This document shows positions 46,028 to 55,384 of a DNA stretch of 64,000 bases, in pieces (position 1 is the stretch's first letter; every line of letters starts with the position of its first letter). Position numbers and translations under genes: made by a program. The stretch is from Longimicrobiaceae bacterium (GTDB taxonomy: Bacteria > Gemmatimonadota > Gemmatimonadetes > Longimicrobiales > Longimicrobiaceae), in NCBI GenBank assembly GCA_036375715.1, contig DASVBS010000060.1:248001-312000 (forward strand). Direction: 5' to 3'. The notes beneath the pieces are model-generated. The model worked only from the letters and a program-made list of their open reading frames with translations. It did not search any database and was not told the DNA's origin.

Positions 46028-47113
46028 TTGATTCATCTAGCCGACGCACTGCGCACCCCGCTGGACTACGCGAGGCTTCCGCACGAGGAGCTCGTTGATC
46101 GCATCGCCGCGCGGAAGGCGGAGCTGAACGCCGTCATCCTGGGTCACAACTACCAGCGCGTGGAGATCCAGGCGGTCAGCGACTTTCTCGGCGACTCCCT
46201 GGGGCTTTCACAGGAAGCCGCCGAGACGGATGCCGACGTGATCGTCTTCTGCGGTGTGCACTTCATGGCGGAAACCGCCAAGATCCTGTCGCCGCAGAAG
46301 ATGGTGCTGATGCCCGACCTCCGTGCGGGCTGTCCGATGGCGGATTTCGTGACCGCCGACGGCCTGCGCCAGCTCAAGACGCGGCTGCCGGAGGCCGCCG
46401 TAGTCTCCTATGTGAACTCGACGGCGGAGGTCAAGGCGGAGTCCGACATCTGCTGCACCTCCTCCAATGCGGTGAAGGTGGTCGAATCGTTCGCGCCGGA
46501 CCGCACCATCCTCTTCGTGCCCGATCGCAACCTCGCGCGCTACGCCGCGCAGCGTAGCGGCCGTGCCTACCTGACCACCACGGAGCTGTCGCGAGAGGAT
46601 GTGGATGTACCCCCCGGGGCCATCGTCGCGTGGGACGGATACTGCTACGTTCACGATGATCTGGTCCTGGACGAGCTGGCCCAGGCACGCGCGAAGTATC
46701 CCGACGCCAAGGTGGTGATCCACCCGGAGGCGCGGCGCGAGCTTCTCGACGAAGCCGACTATGTCTCTTCCACCTCGAAGATGGTGGAGATCGCCGAGCA
46801 GCACGACACGCTGATCATCGGCACCGAACGCGGCCTCATCGATCGGTTGAAGCAGCGCTTCCCCGAGAAGACGCTGATTCCGCTCTCGGGCGCGGCGATC
46901 TGCGGTAACATGAAGATGAACACGCTCGCGAAGCTCGCCTGGTCGCTCGACCACCAGCAACACGAGATCGTGCTCGACGAGGAGGTGCGGTCGCGCGCGG
47001 AGCAGTCGCTCCGGCGCATGCTCGAGCTCTCTGGCGGCTGGAAGGCGCCGAGCGCCGAGGAGGCGGCACTGGAGGAGGCCGGTGTTCGACGGAGCGGTTG
47101 CGGCTGCGCATGA
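46028..47113 (+). CDS. nadA: Quinolinate synthase NadA
   Basis: Condenses iminoaspartate and dihydroxyacetone phosphate to quinolinate for NAD synthesis, 361 residues. The three [4Fe-4S] ligands are in VFCGVHFMAETAK, SDICCTSSNA and AAICGNMKMN. Other blocks: VILGHNYQRVEIQAVSDFLGDSLGLSQ, PDLRAGCPMADFV. The only start before the conserved N-terminus is TTG at 46028, with a weak ribosome site. A Cys-rich tail (SGCGCA) ends it. nadB and nadC are not in the window. Confidence 0.95.
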   Translation: MIHLADALRTPLDYARLPHEELVDRIAARKAELNAVILGHNYQRVEIQAVSDFLGDSLGLSQEAAETDADVIVFCGVHFMAETAKILSPQKMVLMPDLRAGCPMADFVTADGLRQLKTRLPEAAVVSYVNSTAEVKAESDICCTSSNAVKVVESFAPDRTILFVPDRNLARYAAQRSGRAYLTTTELSREDVDVPPGAIVAWDGYCYVHDDLVLDELAQARAKYPDAKVVIHPEARRELLDEADYVSSTSKMVEIAEQHDTLIIGTERGLIDRLKQRFPEKTLIPLSGAAICGNMKMNTLAKLAWSLDHQQHEIVLDEEVRSRAEQSLRRMLELSGGWKAPSAEEAALEEAGVRRSGCGCA

Positions 47114-47172
47114 GTCGGTAGCGGGGTTCCTGAGAGGCGGATCGGCGGGCCGCCGCCGTGAAGCGCAGTGCC

Positions 47173-47832
47173 ATGAGTGGTGACATCATCGTCCGCTCGT
47201 TCAGCGGGGGCGTCTTCAACCAGAACGGCTTCCTGGTCTCCTGCGCCGGAACACGCGCCTCGATCCTGGTGGACCCGGGCGCAGCGGTCGCTCGGATGCT
47301 CGACGCGGCCGAGACGTCACGCCTCAGCGTGGAGGCGATCGTCCTCACCCACGCTCACATCGATCACGTCGAAGGCGTTGCAGCGGCCCGGCGGGCCACC
47401 GCGGCGCCGATCTGGCTCCACCGCGAGGATCGGCAGCTCTACGAGTCCGTGCCCCTCCAGGCGCAGTGGTTCGGGGTGCAGGTGGAGCCGCTTCCGGAGG
47501 TCGACCACTTCTACGACGATGGTGACCTCGTCGAGTTCGGCGACTGCTCGCTGACGGTTCGCTTCACCCCCGGGCACGCGCCCGGCCACGTGATCCTGGT
47601 GGGAGACGGCCTCGCCCTGGTGGGGGACTGCGTGTTCAACGGATCGATCGGGCGCACCGATCTGCCGGGCGGTGACCTGGCCACGCTGATGCGCTCGATC
47701 CGGGAGAAGATCCTCACTCTCCCCGACGAGACCGTGCTCTACCCCGGGCACGGCCCCGAGACCACGGTGGGTCACGAGCGGGTCAGCAATCCCTTCCTCA
47801 TCCCCAACTATGGTGGCGGGAGCTTCGCCTGA
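47173..47832 (+). CDS. Metallo-beta-lactamase fold hydrolase
   Basis: 219 residues, glyoxalase II-like. Metal motif THAHIDH near residue 62, then FTPGHAPGHVILVGDGLALVGD and YPGHGPETTVGHE. Several relatives are thioesterases or hydroxyacylglutathione hydrolases, so a small thioester substrate is likely but not fixed. ATG 47173 is preferred to GTG 47158; neither has a strong ribosome site. Confidence 0.85.
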   Translation: MSGDIIVRSFSGGVFNQNGFLVSCAGTRASILVDPGAAVARMLDAAETSRLSVEAIVLTHAHIDHVEGVAAARRATAAPIWLHREDRQLYESVPLQAQWFGVQVEPLPEVDHFYDDGDLVEFGDCSLTVRFTPGHAPGHVILVGDGLALVGDCVFNGSIGRTDLPGGDLATLMRSIREKILTLPDETVLYPGHGPETTVGHERVSNPFLIPNYGGGSFA

Positions 47833-47861
47833 GGCCCCGTCACTTCCCGGACGGGCGAGCG

Positions 47862-47890
47862 TTGACGCCCCGGGTACCCCCGTCTAAGTT
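47862..47890 (+). promoter_or_regulatory. Predicted promoter for purN-purH
   Basis: TTGACG (47862-47867), 17-base spacer, TAAGTT (47885-47890); leader about 34 bases. Confidence 0.6.
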
Positions 47891-47930
47891 GGCGCCCGCC
47901 GAGCCGTATCCACCACCTAGACAACAAAAC

Positions 47931-48620
47931 ATGCCGGTCCGAATTGCGGTCCTCGCCTCGGGCGGAGGTACGAACCTGCAGGCGCTGATCGACCGCTTCC
48001 ATTCGGGGCAGGAGGCCCCGGCACGGGTCGAGCTGGTCGTGGCGAGCCGCCCGGGAATCGGTGCGCTTGCGCGCGCCGAGAAGGCCGGGATCCCGAGCGT
48101 GGTTCTCCCCCCAGCCGAGACGCCCGGCTCGCACCTTCTCGAGCTGCTGGAGCGGTATCGCATCGACCTGGTGGTGCTCGCCGGCTATCTACGGCAGGTG
48201 CCAGACGAAGTGGTCGCGGCCTACCGCCGTCGGATGCTGAACGTCCATCCCGCCCTCCTGCCCGCTTTCGGCGGCAAGGGGATGTACGGGATGCACGTTC
48301 ACCGGGCGGTACTCGCCTCCGGGGTGAAGGTGACCGGCGCGACGGTCCACCTCGTGGACGAGCACTACGACGAAGGGCCGATCCTGGCGCAGTGGCCGGT
48401 GCCGGTGCTCCCGGGCGATGACCCGGAGACGCTGGCGGCGCGCGTCCTCCGCGTGGAGCACCTGCTGCTTCCATTGGCGGTCGAGGCGTATGCCTGTGGT
48501 GGACCGCCGGCGCCAATGACCGACCCGCTCGCGTTCGAGCTGCTGGGAATCGAGCGCCCGAGCGTGGATTCCGTCGCGCGCCTCGCGGCCGCGACCTGCA
48601 AACCTGTTTCTGGTGAATAA
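47931..48620 (+). CDS. purN: Phosphoribosylglycinamide formyltransferase
   Basis: Third step of purine synthesis, formyl transfer from 10-formyl-THF to GAR, 229 residues. Motifs: VLASGGGTNLQALID, LAGYLRQVP, NVHPALLPAFGGKGMYGMHVHRAV with the catalytic Asn-x-His, and GATVHLVDEHYDEGPILAQ with the Asp. ATG at 47931 lacks a clear ribosome site. purH follows after 4 bases. Confidence 0.96.
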   Translation: MPVRIAVLASGGGTNLQALIDRFHSGQEAPARVELVVASRPGIGALARAEKAGIPSVVLPPAETPGSHLLELLERYRIDLVVLAGYLRQVPDEVVAAYRRRMLNVHPALLPAFGGKGMYGMHVHRAVLASGVKVTGATVHLVDEHYDEGPILAQWPVPVLPGDDPETLAARVLRVEHLLLPLAVEAYACGGPPAPMTDPLAFELLGIERPSVDSVARLAAATCKPVSGE

Positions 48621-48624
48621 ACGC

Positions 48625-50217
48625 ATGCCGCGCGCATTGCTGAGCGTATCGAACAAGGCCGGACTCGTGCCTTTCGCGGGAGAGTTGAGCCGGCGGGGAT
48701 GGGAGCTGCTTTCGACGGGAGGAACGGCCCGCGCGCTGCGGGAGGCGGGGCTGACCGTCACCGACGTCAGCGAGGTGACGGGCCACCCGGAGATCATGGA
48801 CGGGCGGGTGAAGACCCTGCACCCGGCGGTGCACGCCGGTCTGCTGGGGCGTCGCGGGCATCCGGGGGACGAGGCGCAGATGGCGGAGCTCGGCTACGCC
48901 CCGATCGACATGGTGGTCGTCAACCTCTACCCATTCCAGGAGACGGTCGCCCGCGAAGGGGTGACCCGGGAGGAAGCGATCGAGCAGATCGATATCGGCG
49001 GGCCCTCGATGCTCCGCTCGGCCGCGAAGAACCACGAGAGCGTCTGGGTGGTGTGTGACCCCGACGACTACTCCCGCGTGCTGGAGGCGCTGGACGATGA
49101 GCAGGACGCGGCGCTCGCTCTCCGGCGCGAGCTGGCGGTACGGGTCTTTGCGCACACCTCGGCATACGACGCCGCCATCGCTGCGTACCTGGGGTCCTCG
49201 ACCGTCCGGGAGCAGACCCCTGACGCGGCTTCGGAACAGGCGTCGGATGCAGCCCCGGCGCTGCCGTCGACCCTGCAGCTCGGGCTGGCGCGTGTGCAGA
49301 ATCTCCGGTATGGCGAGAACCCCGATCAGGCGGCGGCCTTCTACCGGGATCGCTCCGCCAGCGGCGGCTTCCCGCAGGCTCGACAGCTAAACGGCAAGGC
49401 ACTCTCGTACATCAACCTGCTGGACGCGGATGCGGCAGTGACCGCGGTTTCGGCCTGGACGCCGGGGGAGATCGCGGCCTGCTGCATCGTGAAGCACGCC
49501 ACGCCGTGCGGGGTCGCGGTCGGGTCGAGTGTGGGCGAGGCGTACCGGAAGGCGCTCGCAACCGATCCGGTGAGCGCGTTCGGCTCCGTCATCGCCTTCA
49601 ACCGCGCGGTGGACCTCGAAGCCGCGGAGCTGATGCGCGGGAACTTCATTGAGGTGATCGTCGCGCCGGGATTCGCGCCGGAAGCGGTGGAGCTGCTCAC
49701 CGAACGCAAGAACCTGCGCCTCCTCGAGCTCCCCGAAGGCGGCAGCGAGGGCATCCTCGACCTCCGCACGGTTCGTGGAGGGGTGCTGGTGCAGGAGCGG
49801 ATGCGGATGGACTTCCCGGAGGAGGGGTGGAGGGTCGTTACTCGGCGGGCGCCGGAGGCGGGGGAGTGGGAGGACCTGCGCTTCGCCTGGCGGGCGATCG
49901 CCACGGTTAAATCGAACGCGATCCTGATCGCGCGCGAGGGCGCGACCCTGGGAATCGGGGCGGGGCAGATGAGCCGCGTCGACGCCTCTCGCATTGCCGT
50001 GATGAAGGCGGGGGACCAGGGGCACGACCTGAAGGGAGCAGCGCTCGCCTCCGACGCTTTCTTCCCCTTCCGTGATGGGGTGGATGCCGCGGCCTCCGCC
50101 GGGATTTCCGCGATCATCCAGCCGGGCGGCTCCGTGCGCGACGAGGAGGTCATCGCCGCCGCCGACGAGCACGGACTGGCGATGGTCTTTACCGGGCGGC
50201 GGTTGTTCCGGCATTGA
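48625..50217 (+). CDS. purH: Bifunctional AICAR transformylase / IMP cyclohydrolase
   Basis: Last two steps to IMP, 530 residues. The IMP cyclohydrolase half: ALLSVSNKAGLVPFAGELSRRGWELLSTGGTARAL, KTLHPAVHAGLL, IDIGGPSMLRSAAKNH. The AICAR transformylase half: LRYGENPDQAAAFY, LNGKALSYINLLDADAA, CCIVKHATPCGVAVG, AGDQGHDLKGAALASDAFFPFRDGVD and QPGGSVRDEEVIAAADEHGLAMVFTGRRLFRH. GTG at 48613, overlapping the purN stop, is an alternative start. Confidence 0.97.
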   Translation: MPRALLSVSNKAGLVPFAGELSRRGWELLSTGGTARALREAGLTVTDVSEVTGHPEIMDGRVKTLHPAVHAGLLGRRGHPGDEAQMAELGYAPIDMVVVNLYPFQETVAREGVTREEAIEQIDIGGPSMLRSAAKNHESVWVVCDPDDYSRVLEALDDEQDAALALRRELAVRVFAHTSAYDAAIAAYLGSSTVREQTPDAASEQASDAAPALPSTLQLGLARVQNLRYGENPDQAAAFYRDRSASGGFPQARQLNGKALSYINLLDADAAVTAVSAWTPGEIAACCIVKHATPCGVAVGSSVGEAYRKALATDPVSAFGSVIAFNRAVDLEAAELMRGNFIEVIVAPGFAPEAVELLTERKNLRLLELPEGGSEGILDLRTVRGGVLVQERMRMDFPEEGWRVVTRRAPEAGEWEDLRFAWRAIATVKSNAILIAREGATLGIGAGQMSRVDASRIAVMKAGDQGHDLKGAALASDAFFPFRDGVDAAASAGISAIIQPGGSVRDEEVIAAADEHGLAMVFTGRRLFRH

Positions 50218-50233
50218 GAGTGGGCTGATCTTC

Positions 50234-51622
50234 ATGAGCGCTGGCTCCGCTCCTCGCTTTCGCTTCGCCCCCAGTCCGACGGGGCAGCTGCACGTCGGCA
50301 ACGCGCGCACCGCCATCCTCAACTGGCTGCTCGCGCGGCATCATGGTGGCGCCTTCGTGCTGCGCATCGAAGACACCGACGTGGAGCGGAACGTGGCGGA
50401 CGCGGAAACCGCGATCCTGGAGGACCTCCGCTGGCTGGGGATGGACTGGGACGAGGGGCCGGAGGTGGGTGGCCCTTACGGGCCCTACCGCCAGAGCGAG
50501 CGGGTGGAGGAGCACCGCGCGGCGGCGGAGGCGCTGCTACGAAGCGGGAACGCCTACGTCTGCACCTGTCCTCCTGCTCCCGAGACGGGAGCGGAGCGTC
50601 GGGAGCGCTGCCCCTGCGCCGATCGCGGCGATATCGAGTGGCGGCCGGGGACGAGTGTGCGCTTCCGCGTGCCCGATCGGGAGGTTCGCGTCGTCGACCA
50701 GGTGAGGGGGGAGGTGGTGTTCCCGGCAGGGAGCATAGAGGATTTCGTGCTCCTGCGTGGCAACGGTCGCGCGACCTACAATCTCGCGGTCACGGTCGAC
50801 GACGCAGCCATGCGGATCACCCACGTCGTCCGCGCCGTCGATCATCTCACCAACACGCCCAAGCAACTCCTGATCTACGGGGCGCTAGGCAAAGAGCCGC
50901 CCGTCTTCGCCCATATTCCCTTGATCCTGGGCGAGGATCGTCAGAAGCTGTCCAAGCGGCACGGCGCGACTTCCGTTGGAGAGCATCGCCAGCTGGGCTT
51001 CATGCCCGAGGCGCTGTTCAACTACCTCTCCCTGTTGTCCTGGTCCTCGCCTAGTGGCGAGGAGTATCTGCCGCGGGAGCGACTGATCGAGGAGGTCGAC
51101 CTCGGGCGTGTCGGCAGCAGCGACGCGATCTTCGATCGTGAGAAGCTGCGCTGGTTGTCATCGAGGTACATCCAGGAGCTTCCGACGGAAGTGCTGGCGG
51201 AGCGCCTGCGCGACTTTCTGAATCCGGAGCGCTTCGGGCTTGCGCCCGAGCAGATGACGTCCGTCGCCGAGCTCCTGCGCAAGCGCATCTCCATCCTCTC
51301 CGAGGCGGAGGGGCAGCTCGCCTCCTTTCTCAACCCGCTCGCGGGAGAGCGCCGCGCCGCCCGGGAGGCGGCCCTCGCGGATCCCGCCGCGCGGCAGGCG
51401 ATCACGGCTGTTCGTGCCCGGCTCGAGGCCCTTCCGGAGTGGACCGAAGCGGACGTCGACGCGGCCATCCGTGGTGCCGGCAAGGACATCGGAATCAGGG
51501 GGCGAGCCCTCTTCCAACCGGTCCGTCTGGCGCTCACCGGCGAGGAGCATGGACCCGAGCTCGGGCGGGTGGCGTACCTACTGGGGAGGGAGCGGGCGCT
51601 GGCGCGGTTGAAGGTGGAATAA
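50234..51622 (+). CDS. gltX: Glutamate--tRNA ligase
   Basis: Class I synthetase, 462 residues. HIGH-type motif RFAPSPTGQLHVGNARTAILNWL (HVGN at 20-23) and KLSKRHG at about 238. The zinc-like region CTCPPAPETGAERRERCPC matches the Cys block of zinc-containing forms. The C-terminal anticodon-binding half is helical. With no glnS in view, it might also charge tRNA-Gln; not decidable here. Starts 16 bases after purH and ends that operon. Confidence 0.96.
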   Translation: MSAGSAPRFRFAPSPTGQLHVGNARTAILNWLLARHHGGAFVLRIEDTDVERNVADAETAILEDLRWLGMDWDEGPEVGGPYGPYRQSERVEEHRAAAEALLRSGNAYVCTCPPAPETGAERRERCPCADRGDIEWRPGTSVRFRVPDREVRVVDQVRGEVVFPAGSIEDFVLLRGNGRATYNLAVTVDDAAMRITHVVRAVDHLTNTPKQLLIYGALGKEPPVFAHIPLILGEDRQKLSKRHGATSVGEHRQLGFMPEALFNYLSLLSWSSPSGEEYLPRERLIEEVDLGRVGSSDAIFDREKLRWLSSRYIQELPTEVLAERLRDFLNPERFGLAPEQMTSVAELLRKRISILSEAEGQLASFLNPLAGERRAAREAALADPAARQAITAVRARLEALPEWTEADVDAAIRGAGKDIGIRGRALFQPVRLALTGEEHGPELGRVAYLLGRERALARLKVE

Positions 51623-51627
51623 ACTGT

Positions 51628-51656
51628 TTGACTGGCGTCCGCGAAGCCTCTAGTTT
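51628..51656 (+). promoter_or_regulatory. Predicted promoter for the TPR lipoprotein gene
   Basis: TTGACT (51628-51633), 17-base spacer, TAGTTT (51651-51656). It leaves a leader of about 150 bases with a GGAGG ribosome site at the end; no known riboswitch fold was recognised in it. Confidence 0.65.
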
Positions 51657-51815
51657 GCTGGATGTTCTCAGTCCGGCGAGGCTGGCGGCGATGGCCCAAG
51701 GCTGCCGGTCGAATCGTATCGTCAGTCAGAGTGGCCCCGGACGGCGCTGGATCGTCTCTCGATCGATCCACATGCTCCGTTCCGGAGAAAATCATCCTTC
51801 CTGGAGGATTAACCT

Positions 51816-53204
51816 ATGAGATTTAGTCGAGGACTGGTTCTCACGCTGGCAATCGGGCTCGTCGCCGGCGCCTGTGCGGCGGGGAGCGCCGGTGGTGGCG
51901 GGCCGTCCGTCTCGCCGACCGGCAAGACCTATCCTCCAGGGACGCGCCCCTCGGAGAGCAGGTACACGACGCCGATCAAGCTGTACATCGCGCAGGGTCA
52001 GTTCGAGCAGGCGCTCCAGGAGGCGCAGCAGGCAGTCGCCGCTGACTCGGCGAACCCGCAGCACTACTTCCTCCTGGGACAGGCGTACGTGGGCGTGGAC
52101 AACTACGCCGCGGCCGACTCGGTGTGGAAGATCGCCGAGCGGATCTACCCGGCCTACGAGCTCCAGATCGAGCCGGAGCGGGAGAACGCCTGGGCGGAGG
52201 CCTTCAACGAAGGGGTGAACGCCTACAACGCGAACGATACCCAGACCGCCAGGCAGGCCTGGGAGCGGGCGAATACGATCTTCAAGAAGCGCCCCGAGGC
52301 CTTCCAGAATCTGGCCGCCATCTACACGCAGGAGGGCAACTACCAGGAGGCCATCACGGCCTACCGCGCCGCGCTCGAATCGGTCGACTCGTTGCCCGCG
52401 TCCCGGGTGCTCGAGGAGGCGGAGGTCGCCGAGCGTCAGGAGGCCAAGGCCAGCATCCAGGAGAACCTGGCGGAGCTGCTCCTCTTCACCAACCAGTATG
52501 CCGAGGCAGAGGCTCTCTTCCGCCAGCAGCTTGAGGCGGATCCCGAGAATGTCGCTCTGCAAGGCAAGCTCGCCGCCGCCATCGCCGCCCAGGAGGGGCG
52601 CGCCGCGGAGGCGCAGGCGATGTACAATGAGCTGCTCGGCCGCAGCGACCTGGACCCGGCTACCTTGATGGAAATCGGGGTCGCGCTCTTCCAGGCGCAG
52701 GACTACCCTCGGGCCGCGCAGGCTTTCGAGCGGGTGACGCAGGCCCGGCCGAATGCACGCGACGCCTGGTACAACCTCGCGAACGCGCTGTACGCCGCCG
52801 AGAGCTGGCAGGAGCTGGTGCCCGTTGGTGAGCGGCTGATCGAGCTGGACCCGCTCAACTACGACGCCTCGCTCATCCTCGCTCGGGCATACCGCGACTC
52901 GGGCCAGAATGAGAAGGCGCTGGCCGAGCTGGAGCGGATGGAGGCGGCTCCCATCAAGCTGCAGAAGCTGGAGACCCGGCAGGGCTCCAACCAGACCACC
53001 GTGCGGGGCGAGGTGATCGGCAACCAGGCCGCGCAGGGAACGCAGGTGCAGCTGCAGTTCACCTTCTACGGTGAGGGCGGCACGCAGATCGGCACGCAGA
53101 TGGCGACGATCCAGGCGCCCGCCAAGGACACCACCGCGCCGCTCGAAGTGAGCATCCAGACGCAGACGCCGGCTGTCGGCTACAGCTACACGCTGGTAAA
53201 CTGA
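51816..53204 (+). CDS. TPR-repeat lipoprotein
   Basis: 462 residues. Signal ends LVAGAC with a lipobox, cysteine about 20. At least five TPR-like helix pairs follow: KLYIAQGQFEQALQEAQQAVAADS, AFNEGVNAYNANDTQTARQAWERA, LAAIYTQEGNYQEAITAYRAAL, LLLFTNQYAEAEALFRQQLEADP, VALFQAQDYPRAAQAFERV. A C-terminal beta domain (TTVRGEVIGNQAAQGTQVQLQFTFYGEGG) resembles FxLYD-type domains. TPR lipoproteins often act as envelope scaffolds. It has its own promoter and a strong terminator. Confidence 0.85.
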   Translation: MRFSRGLVLTLAIGLVAGACAAGSAGGGGPSVSPTGKTYPPGTRPSESRYTTPIKLYIAQGQFEQALQEAQQAVAADSANPQHYFLLGQAYVGVDNYAAADSVWKIAERIYPAYELQIEPERENAWAEAFNEGVNAYNANDTQTARQAWERANTIFKKRPEAFQNLAAIYTQEGNYQEAITAYRAALESVDSLPASRVLEEAEVAERQEAKASIQENLAELLLFTNQYAEAEALFRQQLEADPENVALQGKLAAAIAAQEGRAAEAQAMYNELLGRSDLDPATLMEIGVALFQAQDYPRAAQAFERVTQARPNARDAWYNLANALYAAESWQELVPVGERLIELDPLNYDASLILARAYRDSGQNEKALAELERMEAAPIKLQKLETRQGSNQTTVRGEVIGNQAAQGTQVQLQFTFYGEGGTQIGTQMATIQAPAKDTTAPLEVSIQTQTPAVGYSYTLVN

Positions 53205-53226
53205 TCGGCTGGCGGAGCGAGCTCCC

Positions 53227-53261
53227 GGGCGGGTTCCCCCGAGGCGGGACCCGCCCTTTTT
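53227..53261 (+). terminator. Intrinsic terminator after the TPR lipoprotein
   Basis: A stem of about ten pairs, gggcgggttc with gggacccgccc, and a run of five T (53257-53261). It begins 22 bases after the stop. Confidence 0.9.
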
Positions 53262-53329
53262 GCGCGCGTGCGGCGCACGCTTCTTGCGGCCGCGCCGCCT
53301 CGAAACTGCTTACCTTTTACGGGGATCCA

Positions 53330-53935
53330 ATGCAGCAGTGTCCCTCGTGTAACGCGGAGTTCCCGGACCACCTCGCGCAGTGTCCGAGTTGCGGAGAGGC
53401 CGTCTCCGACGAGCCGGTCTACGTGTGCGAGCGTTGCGGTGAGCAGTACAGCGGAGGAGATTCCTGCCCCACTTGCGGTACGCTGCGGGAAACGGTCATG
53501 TGCCACCTCCATCCGGACCGCGAGGCGCGTTACCGCTGCGTGGTGTGTGGACGTGCCCTCTGCGAGGCATGCCGCGCCAGCGAGGGACGGGCGGCACTCT
53601 GTGCCGATCATGCCGAGGTACGCGTCATCGAGGGCTGGGCGCAGGTCTACAGCGCCACCTCCGACTTCGAGGCGCAGCTCCTCCGCGACAACCTGCGCGC
53701 GGAAGGGATCGATTCCCAGATCTACTCCCAGCGGGATCGGGCCTTCTCGGTGGATCTCGGTGAGCTGAGCATCGTCCGGCTGCTCGTGCCGGTGTGGGAA
53801 TACGAACGGGCCCTGCAGGTCATCCGGGAGCACATGGACAGCGCGGGGGAAGTGGTCTTCGCCTGTCCCTCGTGCGGAGAGGCGTTCGACCCCGGCGCTC
53901 AGGAGTGCGCGAGCTGCGGAGCCCCGCTCGCCTGA
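53330..53935 (+). CDS. Multi-zinc-ribbon protein with DUF2007 domain
   Basis: 201 residues. Two N-terminal double-zinc-ribbon units (C4/C7 with C18/C21; C33/C36 with C46/C49), then a B-box-like block (C58, C70, C73, C78, C81, C91, H94). Residues about 104-170 match DUF2007 (QVYSATSDFEAQLLRDNLRAEGIDSQIYSQ), and a last ribbon is C179/C182 with C193/C196. DUF2007 is a putative signal-transducing domain. The combination suggests a soluble zinc-binding adaptor or regulator. It sits just before der but with a separate promoter between them. Confidence 0.8.
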   Translation: MQQCPSCNAEFPDHLAQCPSCGEAVSDEPVYVCERCGEQYSGGDSCPTCGTLRETVMCHLHPDREARYRCVVCGRALCEACRASEGRAALCADHAEVRVIEGWAQVYSATSDFEAQLLRDNLRAEGIDSQIYSQRDRAFSVDLGELSIVRLLVPVWEYERALQVIREHMDSAGEVVFACPSCGEAFDPGAQECASCGAPLA

Positions 53936-53947
53936 GGCTTCCCTCCG

Positions 53948-53975
53948 TTGACACGCCGCCATCGCTGCATACCTT
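53948..53975 (+). promoter_or_regulatory. Predicted der operon promoter
   Basis: TTGACA (53948-53953), 16-base spacer, TACCTT (53970-53975); about 77 bases before the der start. Confidence 0.5.
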
Positions 53976-54058
53976 CCGCCCCTCCCGGGAGGTGGCGGCG
54001 TGCCCTCTGTCGCCCCGGATCGCGGCTTTTCCATGGCTGAAGGGATCGAGGCACTACC

Positions 54059-55384
54059 GTGAAGTTACCCGTCGTGGCGGTGGTCGGCCGCCCGAACGTC
54101 GGCAAGTCCACCTTCTTCAACCGGGTGGTGGGAGAGCGAATCGCCATCGTCGAGGACCGACCGGGGGTCACCCGGGATCGGAATTTCGCCCGCGCGGACT
54201 GGAACGGCCGGCACTTCTATATCGTCGACACTGGCGGGATGGTCGAGGGATCGGACGAGCCGATGGACAGGCTCATCCGCCAGCAGGTGCTGGCCGCCAT
54301 AGAGGAGGCCGACGTGGTGGTGTTCATGGTGGACGGGAAGGAGGGTCCCAATCCCCTCGACTACGCTGTCGCCGAGCGGCTGCGTCGCTCCGACCGCCCG
54401 GTGCTTCTGCTCGTCAACAAGGTGGACAATCTCGGCTCCCCTACCGCACTCCAGCACCACGACTTCTGGGACCTTGGCCTGGGTGAGCCGCTGCCCGTGA
54501 GCAGCCTCAGCGGCAAGGGAAGCGGCGATGTGCTCGATGCCATCGTCGAGCGACTGCCGTCGGCTGGCGAGGCGGAGGAGGAGGACGCCCTGCGCGTGGC
54601 GGTGGTCGGCGTGCCCAACGTCGGCAAGTCGAGCTTCGTCAATCGCTTGCTGGGCGAGGAGCGGCTGGTGGTATCGGAGGTGGCGGGGACCACCCGGGAT
54701 GCCATCGACACCCCCCTGCAGTACCACGGCCGAAAGCTCATCTTCGTGGACACCGCGGGGCTGAGACGTCAGTCCCGGGTGCACGAGAGCGTTGAATATT
54801 ACAGCGCCCTTCGCACCGAGCGCTCCATCGAACGGGCGGACGTCTGCCTGCTCCTCGTGGACGCCACCGAGCCGATCCATCAGCAGGACCTGCGCATCGC
54901 GCAGAAGGCGTGGGATGCCGGGTGCGGTCTGATCATCGTGGCCAATAAGTGGGACCTGGTGGAAAAGGACACGATGACTGCGCCCAACTTCGAGAAGGCC
55001 CTTCGCGAGAAGGCCCCTTTCCTGGAGTGGGTACCCATCATCTTCACCAGTGCCGTCACGGGGCTGCGCGTGCAGAAGACGCTCGACCTCGTCCTCTCCG
55101 TGCAGGAGCAGCGCGCGCGGCGCATCCCCACCCACGAGGTCAACGAAGTCCTGAACCAGTTAGTGACGCGGACGCGTCCGCCGCAGTACCAGGGGCACCC
55201 GGTGCGCTTCTACTACGCGACGCAGGTGGCCATCGAGCCCCCCACCATCGTGGCCTGGACCAATCTGCCCGAAGGAGTGCCGGAGAGCTATTTGCGTTAC
55301 CTCCACAACGGCTTCCGTCGCGCCTGGGGCTTCATGGGAGCGCCGCTCCGGATCCGCCTGAAACGGCGGGGAGAGGAGTCATGA
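54059..55384 (+). CDS. der: Ribosome biogenesis GTPase Der (EngA)
   Basis: Tandem GTPase needed for 50S assembly, 441 residues. First G domain: GRPNVGKS (10-17), DRPGVTRD, DTGG, NKVD. Second: GVPNVGKSS (from 184), VAGTTRDAID, DTAG, NKWD. The C-terminal KH-like domain includes PTHEVNEVLNQLV and LRIRLKRRGEES. GTG start. plsY overlaps the stop by 4 bases. Confidence 0.97.
   Translation: MKLPVVAVVGRPNVGKSTFFNRVVGERIAIVEDRPGVTRDRNFARADWNGRHFYIVDTGGMVEGSDEPMDRLIRQQVLAAIEEADVVVFMVDGKEGPNPLDYAVAERLRRSDRPVLLLVNKVDNLGSPTALQHHDFWDLGLGEPLPVSSLSGKGSGDVLDAIVERLPSAGEAEEEDALRVAVVGVPNVGKSSFVNRLLGEERLVVSEVAGTTRDAIDTPLQYHGRKLIFVDTAGLRRQSRVHESVEYYSALRTERSIERADVCLLLVDATEPIHQQDLRIAQKAWDAGCGLIIVANKWDLVEKDTMTAPNFEKALREKAPFLEWVPIIFTSAVTGLRVQKTLDLVLSVQEQRARRIPTHEVNEVLNQLVTRTRPPQYQGHPVRFYYATQVAIEPPTIVAWTNLPEGVPESYLRYLHNGFRRAWGFMGAPLRIRLKRRGEES

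Noticed and set aside
53284-53316. TTGCGG ... TACCTT as promoter of the zinc-ribbon gene
   Set aside because: The spacer is 21 bases, outside the usual range.
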